A stretch of 64,000 nucleotides of DNA from Ochotona curzoniae (GCF_017591425.1 NW_024465885.1:35968501-36032500); one strand, 5' to 3'. Shown: positions 1 through 11,705, numbered from the stretch's first letter. Translations and numbers: made by a program. Notes: a model not told the origin generated them from the sequence alone.

Positions 1-1079
1 ATTAATATAGCCTTATTTGGAAAATATGGCAAAATTTCTTATTTAAAACATTTTATATCAATGTCATGAGTATGAACATTTTTAAAGTATTTATTTGTTT
101 GTTTTAAGCTCAGAACTATAGAAACTGAATGGGATTGTCAATCCAAAGGTCATTTGACATATGACTGCAGTGGCCAGGGTAAGACAAAGACAAGAACTGG
201 TGCAAGGAGTATTTTCCAGGACTCTTCGTTGGGTAGCACAATCTCAAGACCTTGGGCCATTTCCTGGTGCTTTTCAGATCTGGATCTGAAGTGTGACTGC
301 CAAGATAAAACATTACAGAAAATACAGCTCATGTAATATTAAGGAAATTACTAAAGTAAAACAGCACCTGACAGAATTGTATATGCTTATACAATTGTCT
401 TGAAATGCAACAACAAAGATGCAGCAGGAAATACTTGATTTCATTTATAGTGGAGTGCAATTTCAAAACATATTGAATAAGCAATAGAGCCATATTTCTG
501 GGTTCTAATTTCTCTTTGTTTAATATAACTGCAATTTTGCTGATTATCAACTGTTTCATCATTGGCAAGCTATCAAATATCATGCAATTAAGTTGATTCT
601 AATTATAGCATCTCACTCACAAAGGGCTGTTAAAGATTAAATCAATTCAAACATAAAAATCTTTGAGGTCAGTGACTATGCACAATAAATTTATATTTAT
701 CAGCTAATAATAAAATTCAAAGAATTTGCTGAAATTTGAAAGTACCAGTCCATTATTGGACCCATACATTTCAGAAATAATTAATCCATTTGGGTCTGTT
801 TCATTTTACTTATGATAAGAATTTTATCAATTTTATTATTTTTGACTTTAAGTTAGCATCAATTGCACAAATTTATTGGCAAAAGTCTTTGACATTTCAT
901 CCTACATTTATAACAGATAATGTTCAAATAAATGTAAACATCTCTTGTTATTTGGCTGGGGGCACAGAAATTCATTCCTCTATTTGTTCATAAAATATAT
1001 ACTAAGGTGTTGTAATTATGATCTTCTGACTCTGGTGTGTCACACCAGGAATTCATTCCTTCAACATAACACATTCCTA
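1..1079. other. unique AT-rich DNA, nothing recognised
   Basis: No repeat, RNA gene or credible coding frame is visible. The open frames here are short, overlap on both strands and have ordinary AT-rich composition without any recognisable protein motif. Confidence 0.6.
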
Positions 1080-1430
1080 TTTAGTATCCAAACTCCTTTT
1101 CCTTCCCCGGCCCACCCAGATTCTGATAATCACCACTTTGCATTTAGATTGAGTTGATTTTCCAAGCAGAAGGGAGTGCCTCTGCAGAATTTGCTTTCTT
1201 TTGTATGCTTTATTTCACTTAGTATGTTCTTTTTCCACATAATGTCTTCAAATTTCTGCAAATAATAGGATTTCATTTTTTGGCTAAATAACATTTTATT
1301 GTCTGTGTGTGATATACTTGGGTATGTATGAGCTATCTTTTTATTATTTATCCATCTGATGATAAGTATGTTGGTTCATCTCAAATCTTGACGACTCTGA
1401 AGAGTATTGCAATTAACTTGGTAGAGCAGG
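1080..1430 (-). mobile_element. old L1 fragment, antisense
   Basis: Read on the plus strand, the stretch has the landmarks of an inverted mammalian L1 3' half: a C-rich CCCCGGCCCACCCAG segment, then TTTCACTTAGTATGTTC, ATAATGTCTTCAAATTTC, a GGATTTCATTTTTTGGCTAAATA segment, a TTTATCCATCTGATGATAAG segment and a terminal GTATTGCAATTAACTTGG. The order matches the familiar antisense L1M/L1P pattern (staged on memory of that family). It is highly diverged with no open frame, so it is a dead fragment. The subfamily cannot be named without a library search. Confidence 0.6.
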
Positions 1431-3250
1431 TGACTCACTGAAACAATGACTTATTATGTGCCAGGTATATACAAAGCATAAACACTAATTGAAAATATAC
1501 ACCTTTTACTCAAATGTAGTAAGTTTCAAAATAATTAATTAATGCCAGATAATTAATGCACAAAACAATATATAACTCTTAATAACTGGTTTAGTAAATA
1601 TATAAAATAATGTTTGGAAAATCATAGTTGAAGCGGTATGGATACACACATTTTCTTTCATTTCTTTTTGTTTTCTTTTTCCTCTTCTTGCACTTTCAAA
1701 GTGCTAGATCTTATATTTAAAATTTAATTGATATTCTTTTATCATATTACTTTTATTATGCTCTTATACTTCTAAGCTAAACTAGAAAATCAGATGAATT
1801 ACTCATGACGCTAACTAATCAATAAATACATGTGCCTGTATTTAGTCATAAAATAATAAAGAAAATGACAGATATCATCAAATTTAAATAGTGTATCCAT
1901 CAAAGAACTTTCAGTCTCTCTTATCTATTTTTTTATGTGATTCATTTAGCTTTAAGTTTGATGAATCATCCTTTGGGTACAACTGAATACTATCTTTTTT
2001 TTTTTTTTTCTTCTAATCATAAGCTACTTTGAAACTAGTGCTACATTTAATTCCTGGGTCAATAAGTTCAGTGAGCCATCCAAAAATACAGTACCAAAAA
2101 ATCATGAACAAAGATTCCACTACTAAGCTTATTCATGACATGAATATAATATTGCCAGCTATTTGCTAATCTACTACCCAAGTCTACCCATAAATTTCTG
2201 CACTTATTATGGCTTCTTTGCTTTCATAATACTCCAAGAGGATATCCTTCCCTTGGCATTAATATAACTACGAATGAGAGTGTAAGTCAGTCATTTAAAT
2301 CAATACAGTCCTACTATAGTACCAGCTGGAGTGCAGTATCTTTACATTGACATTTAAAAATAACAACATCTTAACAAAACCCCTGGACTGAAAAAAACCC
2401 TACGGGCTCTCCCTCTCTCTCTATATATAATGTATTTATATAAATATACATATACATATATCCTTACATTTACCAAATCCTCTGTTTTTAATTATATCTT
2501 AACATTTTTATTTCTTAGTTTTGAATATACTGATTTATTGCTGCTTTAAAAAATGTGACATGTTTAGTGATTAAAGATAACAAAAATTTTTATGCTATAG
2601 TTCAAGAGATCAGAAAACTTAAAATCAAGTTGCCAGCTGTCTTTCTTTGGACAAAAAGGGTGCTGGGGAATCTGTTTTCTTTTACAGCTTACAGAGTCTG
2701 TCTGCATTCCCAGATACCCACTCTTTTTCATCTTCAAGGAGCAGTACACAACACTACGGCCTCAGCTTCTATTGTCCAACGTTTTCTATGATTGCGGCTC
2801 ATTTTTCTTTCTTGTAAGGACTGTTGAAATTACATTGGACTCTCCCAGGTTTTCCAAGAGAAGTTTCCCATTTTAAAATCTTTAATTCATCTGTAAAGTT
2901 ATTTTATCACTAAGCATGTCAGTGTATTCACAGGTCTCAGAGATGAAAATATTAGCGTGGGATCAATTATCTAGCATACAGTTCTAAGTACAAAGAATGC
3001 CCCTTATAAAATGTCCCTTATAAAAAATTTTTTTGTTTTCATTAACCATGATTATTCTTTTGGGATACATATCTGGTTCTTGATTCTGAAAGCCATTGCA
3101 TACACTTACCAGAGAAAAATTATGATTTTTGTTTGTATGTTTGCTTGCTTGTTCCTCCCCGTTTACCAAACAATGTACAATTATTTTTGACAATGTTTTC
3201 CCAAAACAAACTTCCAAGAATGATGCAAATAGGGGGTTCAGAAAATTCAT
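1431..3250. other. AT-rich DNA without recognised genes
   Basis: Contains a short stretch near 1,440-1,475 with TTATTATGTGCCAGG, the kind of word found in old L2 elements, too short to call. T-rich tracts at about 1,660-1,685 and 1,996-2,010. A CT/TA simple repeat at 2,407-2,461. Otherwise nothing recognisable. Confidence 0.5.
2407..2461. repeat. CT then TA low-complexity repeat
   Basis: A short (CT)n run passes into TATATA-rich sequence with TACATA units. Simple sequence only. Confidence 0.7.
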
Positions 3251-3299
3251 GGCCCAATTGGTTTTATTTGTTACAGATCCTTTGATTGTTTTTTAATAG

Positions 3300-3412
3300 G
3301 ATCATGCGTTGCTAATTAGTTCAATAGAATTGAATAGGCTATATTGAATTCTTTTTTACATATTGTCAAAAATAGGATTCCTCTGTCAAATCTGGATGTT
3401 GCAAAAATTTGT
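3300..3412 (-). mobile_element. possible old L1 fragment, antisense
   Basis: The plus-strand order TTGAATTCTTTTTTACATATTG, a CCTCTGTCAAATCTGG-like word and GTTGCAAAAATTTG resembles the antisense L1 pattern 'TTCTTTATATATT...CCTTTGTCAGATATG...TTGCAAATATTT'. It is short and diverged, so it is a tentative call, and it abuts a SINE-like tail on its right. Confidence 0.35.
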
Positions 3413-3560
3413 GGAGCGAATCAGCAGGTGGAAAATCTATCTCTCCTTCTTCTGTCCTGCTTTCCTTTTCTCTCTCTTTTCCTCTTTCTCTCTCTTTCTG
3501 TCTCTCATTTCCCTTTTCCCCCTCCCCTGCCATTTCTTCTCCTTCCCACCAAATACGTTT
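3400..3560 (+). mobile_element. degenerate CSINE 3' end with expanded CT tract
   Basis: GCGAATCAGCAGGTGGAAAA followed by TCTATCTCTCC corresponds to the CSINE 3' part (GAGTGAATCATCGGACGGAAGATCTTCCTCTC). The pyrimidine stretch that follows has expanded to about 110 bp of CT-rich sequence. The antisense of this tract produces a spurious Arg/Glu/Lys-rich reading frame (3,366-3,641, minus), which is not a gene. Confidence 0.45.
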
Positions 3561-4950
3561 TGAACACTTAATTTTTTTCCATTTGTAATTCTTTGAGATC
3601 ATGAGGTTAAAATCTGTTACTTGTTTCCTACTGAATCTCATAGAAAGTGTTTCCTCTAATGATTTATCTAAGTAAACATATGTTATGTGGTTTAATTTCC
3701 TGCAAATGGAATTGTTGTTTTTTTCCTAGGGGATTCATAGAGAGTAGAATTGTGCGCCTGTGCAGTGATATTTGTAACGGGTTATAAGAAATGCTAGAGG
3801 AGTTATGCCAATGTCTTAGCCTAGGATTACTCACACAATAATATGTACCTTATGTAAACTTGAAGCATTCACTGGTGTTTGTCTTTGAATGATACTTTCT
3901 TTTCTACCCATTCTGTCAACCACATGACCGATATGTAACTCTTGCGTAGTCTGGTGATCGGGCTATTAAATTCCGTATTTTATAAGGAATTTATTTCATG
4001 TATATATCGAGGTCATTCAACTTGCCGTTGGGCCTGCCCACGACAGCATCTTACCCTTGTGTGGACACTGTGAGTCTCTGAGTCCGCTATGAAGTGTGAC
4101 TGTCTGAAGCTTTTCTGACTCCCCATTCTCTCTTGGCTTTGGTTTGGAAACTTATTTTGATTCTGGTATGCCGAAACTGCCTTTTCTCTCTTTTAAGTTG
4201 GTTGAAAATGAAACTTTCTCTAAAACATAAAATGTCATACTATGTGAAATTTTATGTAATTAAAGATGAGTGGGTACTTTTTAATACCTGCTAAATATGC
4301 CAATTATTGAAAAACTTCCTTTTCAAGCTGTCAACAGAGAAATCAAATCCAGACAAATTATATTCAAAATCAGTAGAAATAGCATATCTATTATTTCTTA
4401 AAAGACGTAATTACTCAAAACACAAGCAATTGAAAGCTTACATAATTTTCAGAAAGTTATAGAAAACTCTTATTATAAATATCTATACAATAATTGAAAA
4501 TATTCAAAAACCAGATAAACCACTGACATAAGATGATAATACAACATACTTTTTTTTTGCCCAAAACATAATTCAAGGAGGGAGAAACAGATAATATCCA
4601 GTTATGGCGTAGAGTAAAAACTCATACAATATGTATATATTTATGTTAAGGGAAAAAAATTAAGTCACTCTGCTTTGGGTTACCATTTTTGAGCTTTTTA
4701 TCATATAAATTGCATGATGTAGTCTGTGTAATTTATTTGGGCTTTTAAAATTATGTTCCATTTAGAACTGAGAAAAAGAGCACATATATTCACTGAAGTC
4801 ACATTGTTAGATACTAAGATTATGCAAATTTGACTCTTTCCAGTCCTCTAGCACAGCTTTTGCTCCAAACTGCAGTGTGTTTCTGGTCCCCAGCCCCCCC
4901 AGCTTCTTTAGGCATTTTTAGACTAACCAAGCCTCCACAATTGTGTGGCC
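3561..4950. other. unique DNA, nothing recognised
   Basis: AT-rich, with a less AT-rich island at about 4,020-4,140 containing several CpG-type words. No frame, RNA or repeat could be assigned. Confidence 0.5.
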
Positions 4951-5258
4951 TTTTATTTTATTTTTATTGAAAGTCAGATACACAGACCAGGAGAGACAGA
5001 GAGGAAGCTCTTCCCTCTGCTGATTCACTCCCCTAGTGGCCGCAAAAGCTGGAACTAAACGGATATGAAGCCAGGGGCCTCTTCCAGGTCTCCCACACAG
5101 GTGCAGGGTCCCAAGGCTTTGGGCAATCCTCGACTGCTTTCCCAGGCCACAGGCGGGGAGCTGGAAGGGAAATGAGGCTATCAGGATTGGAACCGGCGCC
5201 CATATGGGATCCTGGCATATACATGTTGAAGACTTCATCTGCTAGCCTACGGCTCAAG
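4951..5258 (-). mobile_element. CSINE (lagomorph tRNA-derived SINE), antisense
   Basis: T-rich start (inverted A tail), then the CAGAGAGGAAGCTCTTCC motif, GATTCACTCCCC, the CCAGGTCTCCCACACAGGTG block, CCTCGACTGCTTTCCCAGGC and an inverted B box (GGATTGGAACCGGCGCCC). The head end is diverged. Both the 95-aa and 106-aa open frames across it are SINE sequence, not genes. Confidence 0.9.
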
Positions 5259-6035
5259 GACTGGATGTGTCCTAATTCTTGAGTAAGTCCCTTCACCAAC
5301 ATATTTTCCTGGTTCTGCATCTCTGAAGAATCCTGAGCAGCACAATTCTTGAAATGTTTTCACATATAACTTTCAGGACTGAAGTATGCATGTGATCTAT
5401 CGTCTCAATTATCTGAGACTGTAAACAAGAATGCTTTCTAATGCTGTTTAACTTAAAATCTATTTTTCATCTAACCGTCTTTTGTTTCCATGATTTTAAT
5501 ATATTTATTACAAATTGTTTTAAAATTATTTGGTTGCCATCCAAATACAGTTCTATTGAATTCACATTGTAATAAATATTTTCCTTGCCTTAACATTTAA
5601 ATCTATTGTTAAGCATTGTAAGTATAGGACAATATGAAGAAACCTTCAAATGAAGACAAACAATATGTTTACAAAATTTAGTCTTTAAAAGTTGTGATAT
5701 TCCCTTGCTTGAATTCATTTGTAATTTTCATCATTTCCAAAGATGTGTCATGTATAATAAGCTTACAGAAGCATTCCTCATATAAATACCATGTGTATGG
5801 TATGTGGGATACAGCAGGGGAAGCAATGGGAAGTTCCTGATTTTTAAAAACTTTGTGTTTTACTTTCAAATCAGTGTGAGTTTGTATAATGTGCTTTCAT
5901 TATATGTTTATGCTTCTTATGGTTCCTTTAACAATCCCCCATTTTCACATTGTAAATTGCATACTATTATGTATGTACAGTCTCAAAGGAAGATAACCAG
6001 AAGGAGTCCAGACTGGCACTATCAAAGCACTCAGT
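5259..6035. other. AT-rich DNA, nothing recognised
   Basis: No repeat or coding signal seen. Confidence 0.5.
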
Positions 6036-6388
6036 GTATTGTTTTTGTTTGTTTGTTTTCATAAAGTCGGATATGCAGAGAAAAGGAGAGACAAAGATCT
6101 CTCATATATTGATTAGAGGGAAGGAGAGAGAGATAAAAATATTTTTATCAGTTGATTCGCTCCCCAAGTGGCCATAAGAGCCAGAGCTCAGCCATTCCAA
6201 CATTAGGAGCCCTGAGCTTCTCCCAGGTCTCCCACACGGGTGCAGGGTCCTAAAGTTTTGAGCCATCCTTGACTGCTTTCCCAGGGAGGTGGATGGGAAG
6301 TGGGGCAGCTGGGACTAGAACGTTACCCAGATAGGATCCTGGCAGGTGGAAGAGAAGTTTAGCCACTAGGCTACTCCATAGGACCCTC
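6036..6388 (-). mobile_element. older CSINE, antisense
   Basis: Recognised from the inverted core: CCCAGGTCTCCCACACGGGT, TGACTGCTTTCCCAGG, AGTGGGGCAGCTGGGACTAG and the head GGACCC. A purine-rich segment (about 6,085-6,150) has been expanded or duplicated in the tail half. More diverged than the neighbour at 6,686. Confidence 0.85.
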
Positions 6389-6411
6389 AGTATTAATTGT
6401 TGTTAGTTCTA

Positions 6412-7070
6412 TTTTTTAAAGACTTGTTTATTTATATTGGAAAGTCAAATACATTAACAGGAGGAGAGATAGGAAGATCTTCCATCCGTTGATTAACTCG
6501 CTAGTAGCTGCAGTTAGTGGAGTTGCATCGATCCAAAGCCAGGAACCAGAAGCCCTCTCCAGTTTACCATGAGGTCAGATGGTCCCAAGGCCTTGGGGCA
6601 TCCTGCTCTGCCTTCCCAGGCCACAAGCAGGGAACTGATTAGGAAGCAGGCTGCTGGGACAGAAACTGGTGTGCACATGGGATCTTTTTTTTAAAGATTT
6701 ATTTTTATTATTTTTTTATTGGAAAGGCGGATATACAGAGAGGAGAGACAGAGAGGAAGATCTTCTGTCCGATGATTCACTCCCCAAGTGAGCGCAACGG
6801 CCGATGCTATGCCAGTCCGAAGCCAGGAGCCTCTTCCATGTCTCCCACGCGGGTGCAGGGTCCCAAAGCTTTGGGCCGTCCTCGACTGCTTTCCCAGGCC
6901 ACAGGCAGGGAGCTGGAAGGGAAGCGGGGCTGCCGGGATAGAACCAGAGCACATATGGGATCCCGGGAGTGCAAGGCAAGGACCTTAACCACTGCGCCAC
7001 CGAGCCGGGCCCCACATGGGATCTTGATGCTTGCAAAGACCTCAGCCGCTAGGCCACCATGGTAAGCCCT
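6412..7070 (-). mobile_element. CSINE split by a younger CSINE
   Basis: The older copy runs 6,412-6,685 and resumes at 7,025-7,070 (TGATGCTTGCAAAGACCTCAGCCGCTAGG is its head half). The two parts are separated by the younger insertion at 6,686-7,012. The 12-bp target CACATGGGATCT is present on both sides (6,674-6,685 and 7,013-7,024), which proves the order of insertion. Confidence 0.9.
6686..7012 (-). mobile_element. young CSINE nested in an older CSINE
   Basis: Near-consensus copy in inverted orientation: T tract, AAGATTTATTTTTATTA, GGAAAGGCGGATATACAGAG, GGAAGATCTTCTGTCCGATG, CGCGGGTGCAGGGTCCC, and a CpG-rich head ending CGAGCCGGGCCC. Flanked by a perfect 12-bp target-site duplication. The retained CpGs and low divergence indicate a recent insertion. 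Confidence 0.95.
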
Positions 7071-7279
7071 ATGTTTTTTTTACATTTTATCATATCTCTC
7101 AGTGGTTCTACTCCCTAGATTTGTACACAATGACATCATTAATACTTCTTTTGTAAGGACTTATCTTGAATTTACTCTATTAAAAAAATAGCATCTGCAT
7201 AATCCATGAAATTAAATGTAAGGAGAATCCAGATGGTTCAATAGGGTAAGGAAATTTTTACATCAACTGAGAAATATTA

Positions 7280-8370
7280 GCCAGTATGAAGCAGAGAGCG
7301 CACATTGCAGGAAACAGGAGCAGGCAGAACAACAGCAGAGGGGTACCTGGAGACCAACAGACACAGGAAAGCAACAGACACAATGACGTGGTATTGCAGT
7401 GAGCCATAGCCGAGAGGCATTCAGCGAGTGGTGCTCTGAATTGCAGTGGCAGCTAGAACTCCATCAGCAACAAAGTGGGGAGGGACTTTCATCAGGGGAA
7501 CTTAGGAGGCAGATCTAGACAAAGAACTGCCCATCCTGCTGCTCTGTTTGATTTGACCAGGAGCTGAGACAGAGTGGCAGGTCCCAGAATGGCAGTCTGA
7601 GAACAGGGTAGGTTTCATAGTTCAGTCTGCCCCTGCAGCTAAATCGGGCACCAATGTTTTTAAGGAGGCAAGGGCTATAGGGCAGGACTGCGCATGCACT
7701 GAGCTGGGAGTGAACTCAGTTCGGGTTAAGTGAACAGTAACAACGTGGCATCTTATAGGTTCCACCCAAATCAGGGCCAGGTAACCCCCAGATCTGATGG
7801 CCAGCAGAATTCTAGTAGTGGTCCATCAGGCACAGATTTGTATGGTGTTGCAAAGGATTTAAGACTGCAGGAACGACACTGAGCTGCACATGCAATGATC
7901 TTGGTGAGAACTCACACAGATCAGTGTATTGCATTGGCCCACAAGAAAATCATACCAACTATGGCATGGTACTGCTCAAAATAGGTCCGTTTGGCCCTCA
8001 AACCTAACGGCCAACAGTTTCCTGCAAGATCACCACCAACAACAACCTAGCAATATAGGACACCTGGTGCCTCACAATCCTGGGCCCTGCTCTAACCTGA
8101 AGTTTGAGAAAGGTTGTACAGACAATGAGGAAGACTTAGCATGGGAGCACAGGATGTGAAGATGGGTGAGCCAGGAGCTGAGGCTACAGAGACCATGGTG
8201 GCAATATAACACAAGAACCCAGACCTAGAACACACTAGAGGGAGTGGCAAAAGTGACCGCTGACAAAGAGCCATGTACCAACTGCAATAAGTAAAATTAA
8301 AGTGTAGACCTGTGAGTGACACAACTTAGAAACCTATCCTGAGGAGAAGACTCTACTAACCAAAAGTACA
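7280..8370 (+). mobile_element. 5' UTR-like region of an L1-derived element
   Basis: About 1.1 kb of less AT-rich, repeat-like sequence runs directly into the ATG of the L1 ORF1-like frame at 8,371, the position expected for an L1 5' UTR and promoter. It contains loosely repeated words (ACTGAGCTG, GCGCATGCACTGAGC, TGCACATGCAATGA) and has no open frame of note. It is not homologous by eye to the repeat at 18.3 kb. The left edge is approximate, since I found no target-site duplication. Confidence 0.6.
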
Positions 8371-9340
8371 ATGACCAACAGCAAAAGAGGAGACAGAGGC
8401 ACAATAAATATTACTGAAGACTGCCCTGCAAAGGAAAAAAAAAAAAAAAAAAAAAAAAAACAACCTTTGCCAATCTCAGATTTCACTGAGGAAGACATGG
8501 AGAAAATGGCGGGGAGAGAATTCAAAACATTTGTTACAAAACTTATCAAAAATGCGAAGCATGTAAAGCTGGCACTCAGGGAATTCAAAGGATATGTCGC
8601 ACTGGAAATGAATCAAATGAAGGCTAATATATCAGAAATGGAGAATACAGTGAAGCAAATTAAAAGTATTGTGGAGACTCTCCAAAATAGGATGGGGGAG
8701 GCAGAAGAAAGAATCTCAAAATTAGAAGATGTTTCCTGTCACCAGAAAGAAACACAAAAAGCTTGAAGCAGAGTTGGATCAGGCAAAAAAAAAAGTTCAA
8801 GAATTGAAAGATACTATTAAAAGGCCAAATATAAGAGTTACTGGAGTCCCAGAAGGTGCAGAAAAAAAAATACTGGAATTAAAGGTGTATTCAATGAAAT
8901 ATTAAGGAAAAGTTTCCTTAATCTAGAGAAAGAATTGGGAAACAGCATCCAGGAGGGGCAAAGAATCCCCAACAGGGTTATCCAAAAGTGATCTTCACCA
9001 CAACACGTGGTAATCAAGCTCTCTTGAATTGAACATGAGGAAAAGATCCTTAGATGTGCATGTGAAAAATATCATTCGACATATAAAGGAATTCCAGCTA
9101 AACTCATAGGAGACCTCTCACAGGAAACGTTTCCTCTCACAGAAGACAATGGAGTGACACATTCTAGATTCTAAAAGCCAAAAATTGTCATTCCAGGATA
9201 ATGTACTCAGCAAAACTTTGCTTTGTCTTTGAAAATGTAATAAAATTCTTCCTAAGTAAAATTAAAAGAATTTGCTTCTTCCAAACTGTCCTACAAATGA
9301 CACTTCAAAATATTCTCTTGACAGAGAAGGGTAATAACAT
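8371..9340 (+). pseudogene. broken L1 ORF1 (RNA-binding chaperone)
   Basis: L1 ORF1p is a trimeric coiled-coil RNA-binding protein of the L1 ribonucleoprotein. Here 131 codons are open from the ATG at 8,371 to a TGA after 8,763. Visible in order: a basic N-terminus (MTNSKRG), a poly-lysine run encoded by 26 A residues, and a coiled coil with the typical RMGEAEERISKLED block near its end. After the stop, other frames resume the RRM start (IRVTGVPEG near 8,835) and the C-terminal domain (around 9,030-9,130, words such as TYKGIPAKLIGDLSQET). Stops and frameshifts make it non-functional. A full ORF1p is usually over 300 residues, and the debris covers about that length. Confidence 0.85.
8435..8460 (+). 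repeat. 26-base A run inside ORF1
   Basis: An uninterrupted A homopolymer in the reading frame encodes about eight to nine lysines near residue 25. A run this long is prone to polymerase slippage. Confidence 0.95.
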
Positions 9341-9615
9341 GCACAAAAATCAAAGGCAAATGTGAAGAACATCCCATTAAAGTAACAACAGAACACTAAA
9401 TAAATAAATAACCCATTGCTAAACTGACACAAGGATTATCCGTGAGTGGAAATGACTTAATTTCAGCAATCAAACCTCATAAATACGTACACTGGATTGA
9501 ACAAACAAACACACAAAACAACATCTATTTGTTACCTACAGGAGACATAGCTCACGAACAAAGATCAGTGGAAATTATATCTCATGGATTTTGATTTTAC
9601 TTTTTTGTTAGTTTC
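9340..9615 (+). pseudogene. linker with ORF2 endonuclease-start remnant
   Basis: Between ORF1 and the 3' UTR lies about 270 bp. Aligned with the homologous stretch at 38.84-38.97 kb, it shows the remains of the L1 ORF2 start: an LNVN-like word, an HRLVDWI-like word and a cysteine/leucine-ETH word, the region of the endonuclease catalytic Glu. No further endonuclease, reverse transcriptase or Cys-rich domain follows. The reading requires frame changes, so it is a fossil, and the assignment is inference from two aligned copies. Confidence 0.5.
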
Positions 9616-10135
9616 ACCCCTTCGAAACACTTATTAAATCTTTCAATGGTTCACAGATCATACAGTAGTATCATTTTCTTCAAGAAGAATGATTTTCTTT
9701 TTCATTTTTTCAGTGGCACACTAGCCATTCAGTAGCATATTATTTAACTTCATCAAATTGTTAATTTCTTTTTTCTTCTTTTTGGTGATTTTTTTTGGTG
9801 GCTTTTTTTTATTGAAGGAGATGTATAGTGACAGTGTGATGGAGACTATCATATCCAGGTGTGAGGATATAATGCATTATCAATTCTACTTCCAAATTAA
9901 AGGTGAACTCCCAATGAAACTGTCCACTGAATCTTGACAGCAGGTTGCTGGACTCTTTGCCACTCTCCATGCCTGCAACGATGGACATATGACTGCTCAT
10001 CAACACGTATACTATAGTAATAATACAGGGGAACACAGTGAAGGGGGGAGGATCTGGGGAGAGCATAAGGGAAACTCCAGGATATATGGAACTGTATCAT
10101 AAAATGATAATAAATTCATAAAGAAAAAGAAATCA
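9615..10135 (+). mobile_element. 3' region and 3' UTR of the L1-derived element
   Basis: Homologous by eye to 38.98-39.61 kb (plus) and 59.97-60.48 kb (minus). Shared words in order include AGATCATACAGTAG, ATTTTCTTCAAGAAG, TAGCATATTATTTAAC, GTGTGAGGATATAATGCA, CTGGACTCTTTGCCA, CCATGCCTGCAACGATGG, a G-rich GGGGGGAGGATCTGGGGAG tract and ATGGAACTGTATCATAAAAT before an A-rich tail. A G-rich polypurine tract close to the tail is a known feature of mammalian L1 3' UTRs. Confidence 0.8.
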
Positions 10136-11342
10136 AAAAAAGAAGAAAAAACAATGGAAGACAGCTTGATGAATTGTTAGATTAATATTATATTTGTTGT
10201 TCAAAGAAAAAGATGCACTTTCCTCTGTAACTGTGGTGTCAGTAGCTAATGTTTTATCAAGGCTTAGTCATTCTCAGCATTTCTTATCTACATTTCTCTG
10301 TTCTTTTTCTTTCCTTGAGTATGATTGGGTTTGGTCTGGATCACCAGGACCCATCCTTTACATGCCAATGTTTTGCACTACATGATACATATTTTCTTCT
10401 TTGAATATCGTCATTCCCAGGACGATATTTGTTGTTTTTCACCACAATTTAAATGATTGAATCTTCCTAATTTAAACTTACTGCACTGCCTCCTGAACTC
10501 TCCCCACTTTTCCCACAGCAGCATCTTTTTTAAATTGTGAAAACAAGGCACAAGTAAAATCAGAATTACCTCATGCTTTCTCAGTGCAACTTAACAATTC
10601 AACAACTGTCATCGTTACCTTGTTGTGCTTCACGAATCATGCTGAGTTGACAATCTGATGCTCAGCTTTTTCTATTCTGCACTGGAAAGAATATTTTTCT
10701 CTTCAGGCATACAACTCTAATCTTATGTTGACATGTTAATGGATCTTTGTGAATTTGTGTTATCTTATACATCCCTCTTCTTTCAGGAATTCCTCCGAAT
10801 TCTAGAACATATCATGCTATCATCCCTTATTTCTCATGTGTTCTCATAAATAATTCAGGAATGAACATTAGCCACACTTAGGATATCACCAAACTGGTCA
10901 TTTCAGTTTATTTAATTGACTCAACTGAGCATGGAAACTGACTTAATAGTTTGTAATACTTTTGATATCTTCATTGTGGCTATGATTTAAAACTACATTT
11001 GTTCACCAAGAATAAAAATTTTTAGTTTTCATCCACAGAGTGTGATTTTCAGTACCATCCATTATTTGATACACTTTTAAAACATTTATCTTATTCTACT
11101 TTTAAAGAGTGTGAAGATTAACTATAAAAAAAATAAAGTTTCAGCTGAGCTATGCCGATGTGCAAAATAGGAGAAGCAGTGTGAAGAAAAAACAATTTAC
11201 ACTACATTATCCACACTATAAATGGTCAAGCCTCATCCCCAACCTATGTGTCTAACCTTAATCCTCAGTATAATAATATGCTGTGTTCTTAACACTTGCT
11301 TCTCCTTGAGATGTTAATGTTGAAATGCACTTGAATGCTAAG
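10136..11342. other. AT-rich DNA, nothing recognised
   Basis: No repeat assigned. Contains scattered T-rich tracts only. The open frames are short and without motifs. Confidence 0.5.
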
Positions 11343-11357
11343 CTATCCTGTGATCTT

Positions 11358-11705
11358 TTTCTTTTTTTTTTAAGATTTTTTTGTTGTTGTTGTTGCTGTT
11401 GTTGTTGCTAAGTCATATATACAGAGAGGAGACACAGAGAGGAAGGCCTTCCATCCAATGATTCACTCCCCAAGTGACCGCAACAGCTGGTGCCGTTCTG
11501 ATCTGAAGCCAGGAGCCAGGAACTTCCTCCAGGTCTCCCACGTGGGTGCAGGGTCCCAAGGCTTTGGGCCGTCCTCCACTGCTTTTCCACGTCACAAGCA
11601 GGGAGCTGGATTGGAAGTGGAGCTGCCAGAATTAGAACCAGCATCCATATGGGATCCCATTACATTGAAGAAAGGACTTCAACCGTTAAGCCATCATACA
11701 GGGCC
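11358..11705 (-). mobile_element. CSINE with expanded GTT tail, antisense
   Basis: Full-length inverted copy ending in CAGGGCCC. The target-site duplication is CTATCCTGTGATCTT (11,343-11,357) against CTATCCAATGATCTT (11,706-11,720), 13 of 15 matching. The A tail contains a (GTT)n/(AAC)n expansion at about 11,382-11,410. Confidence 0.95.

Noticed and set aside
3366..3641. Arg/Glu/Lys-rich minus-strand frame
   Set aside because: Produced by the antisense of a CT-rich tract, so its charged composition reflects simple sequence.
6674..7024. Gene conversion as the explanation for the nested SINE
   Set aside because: The 12-bp duplicated target and the continuous outer element favour simple insertion.
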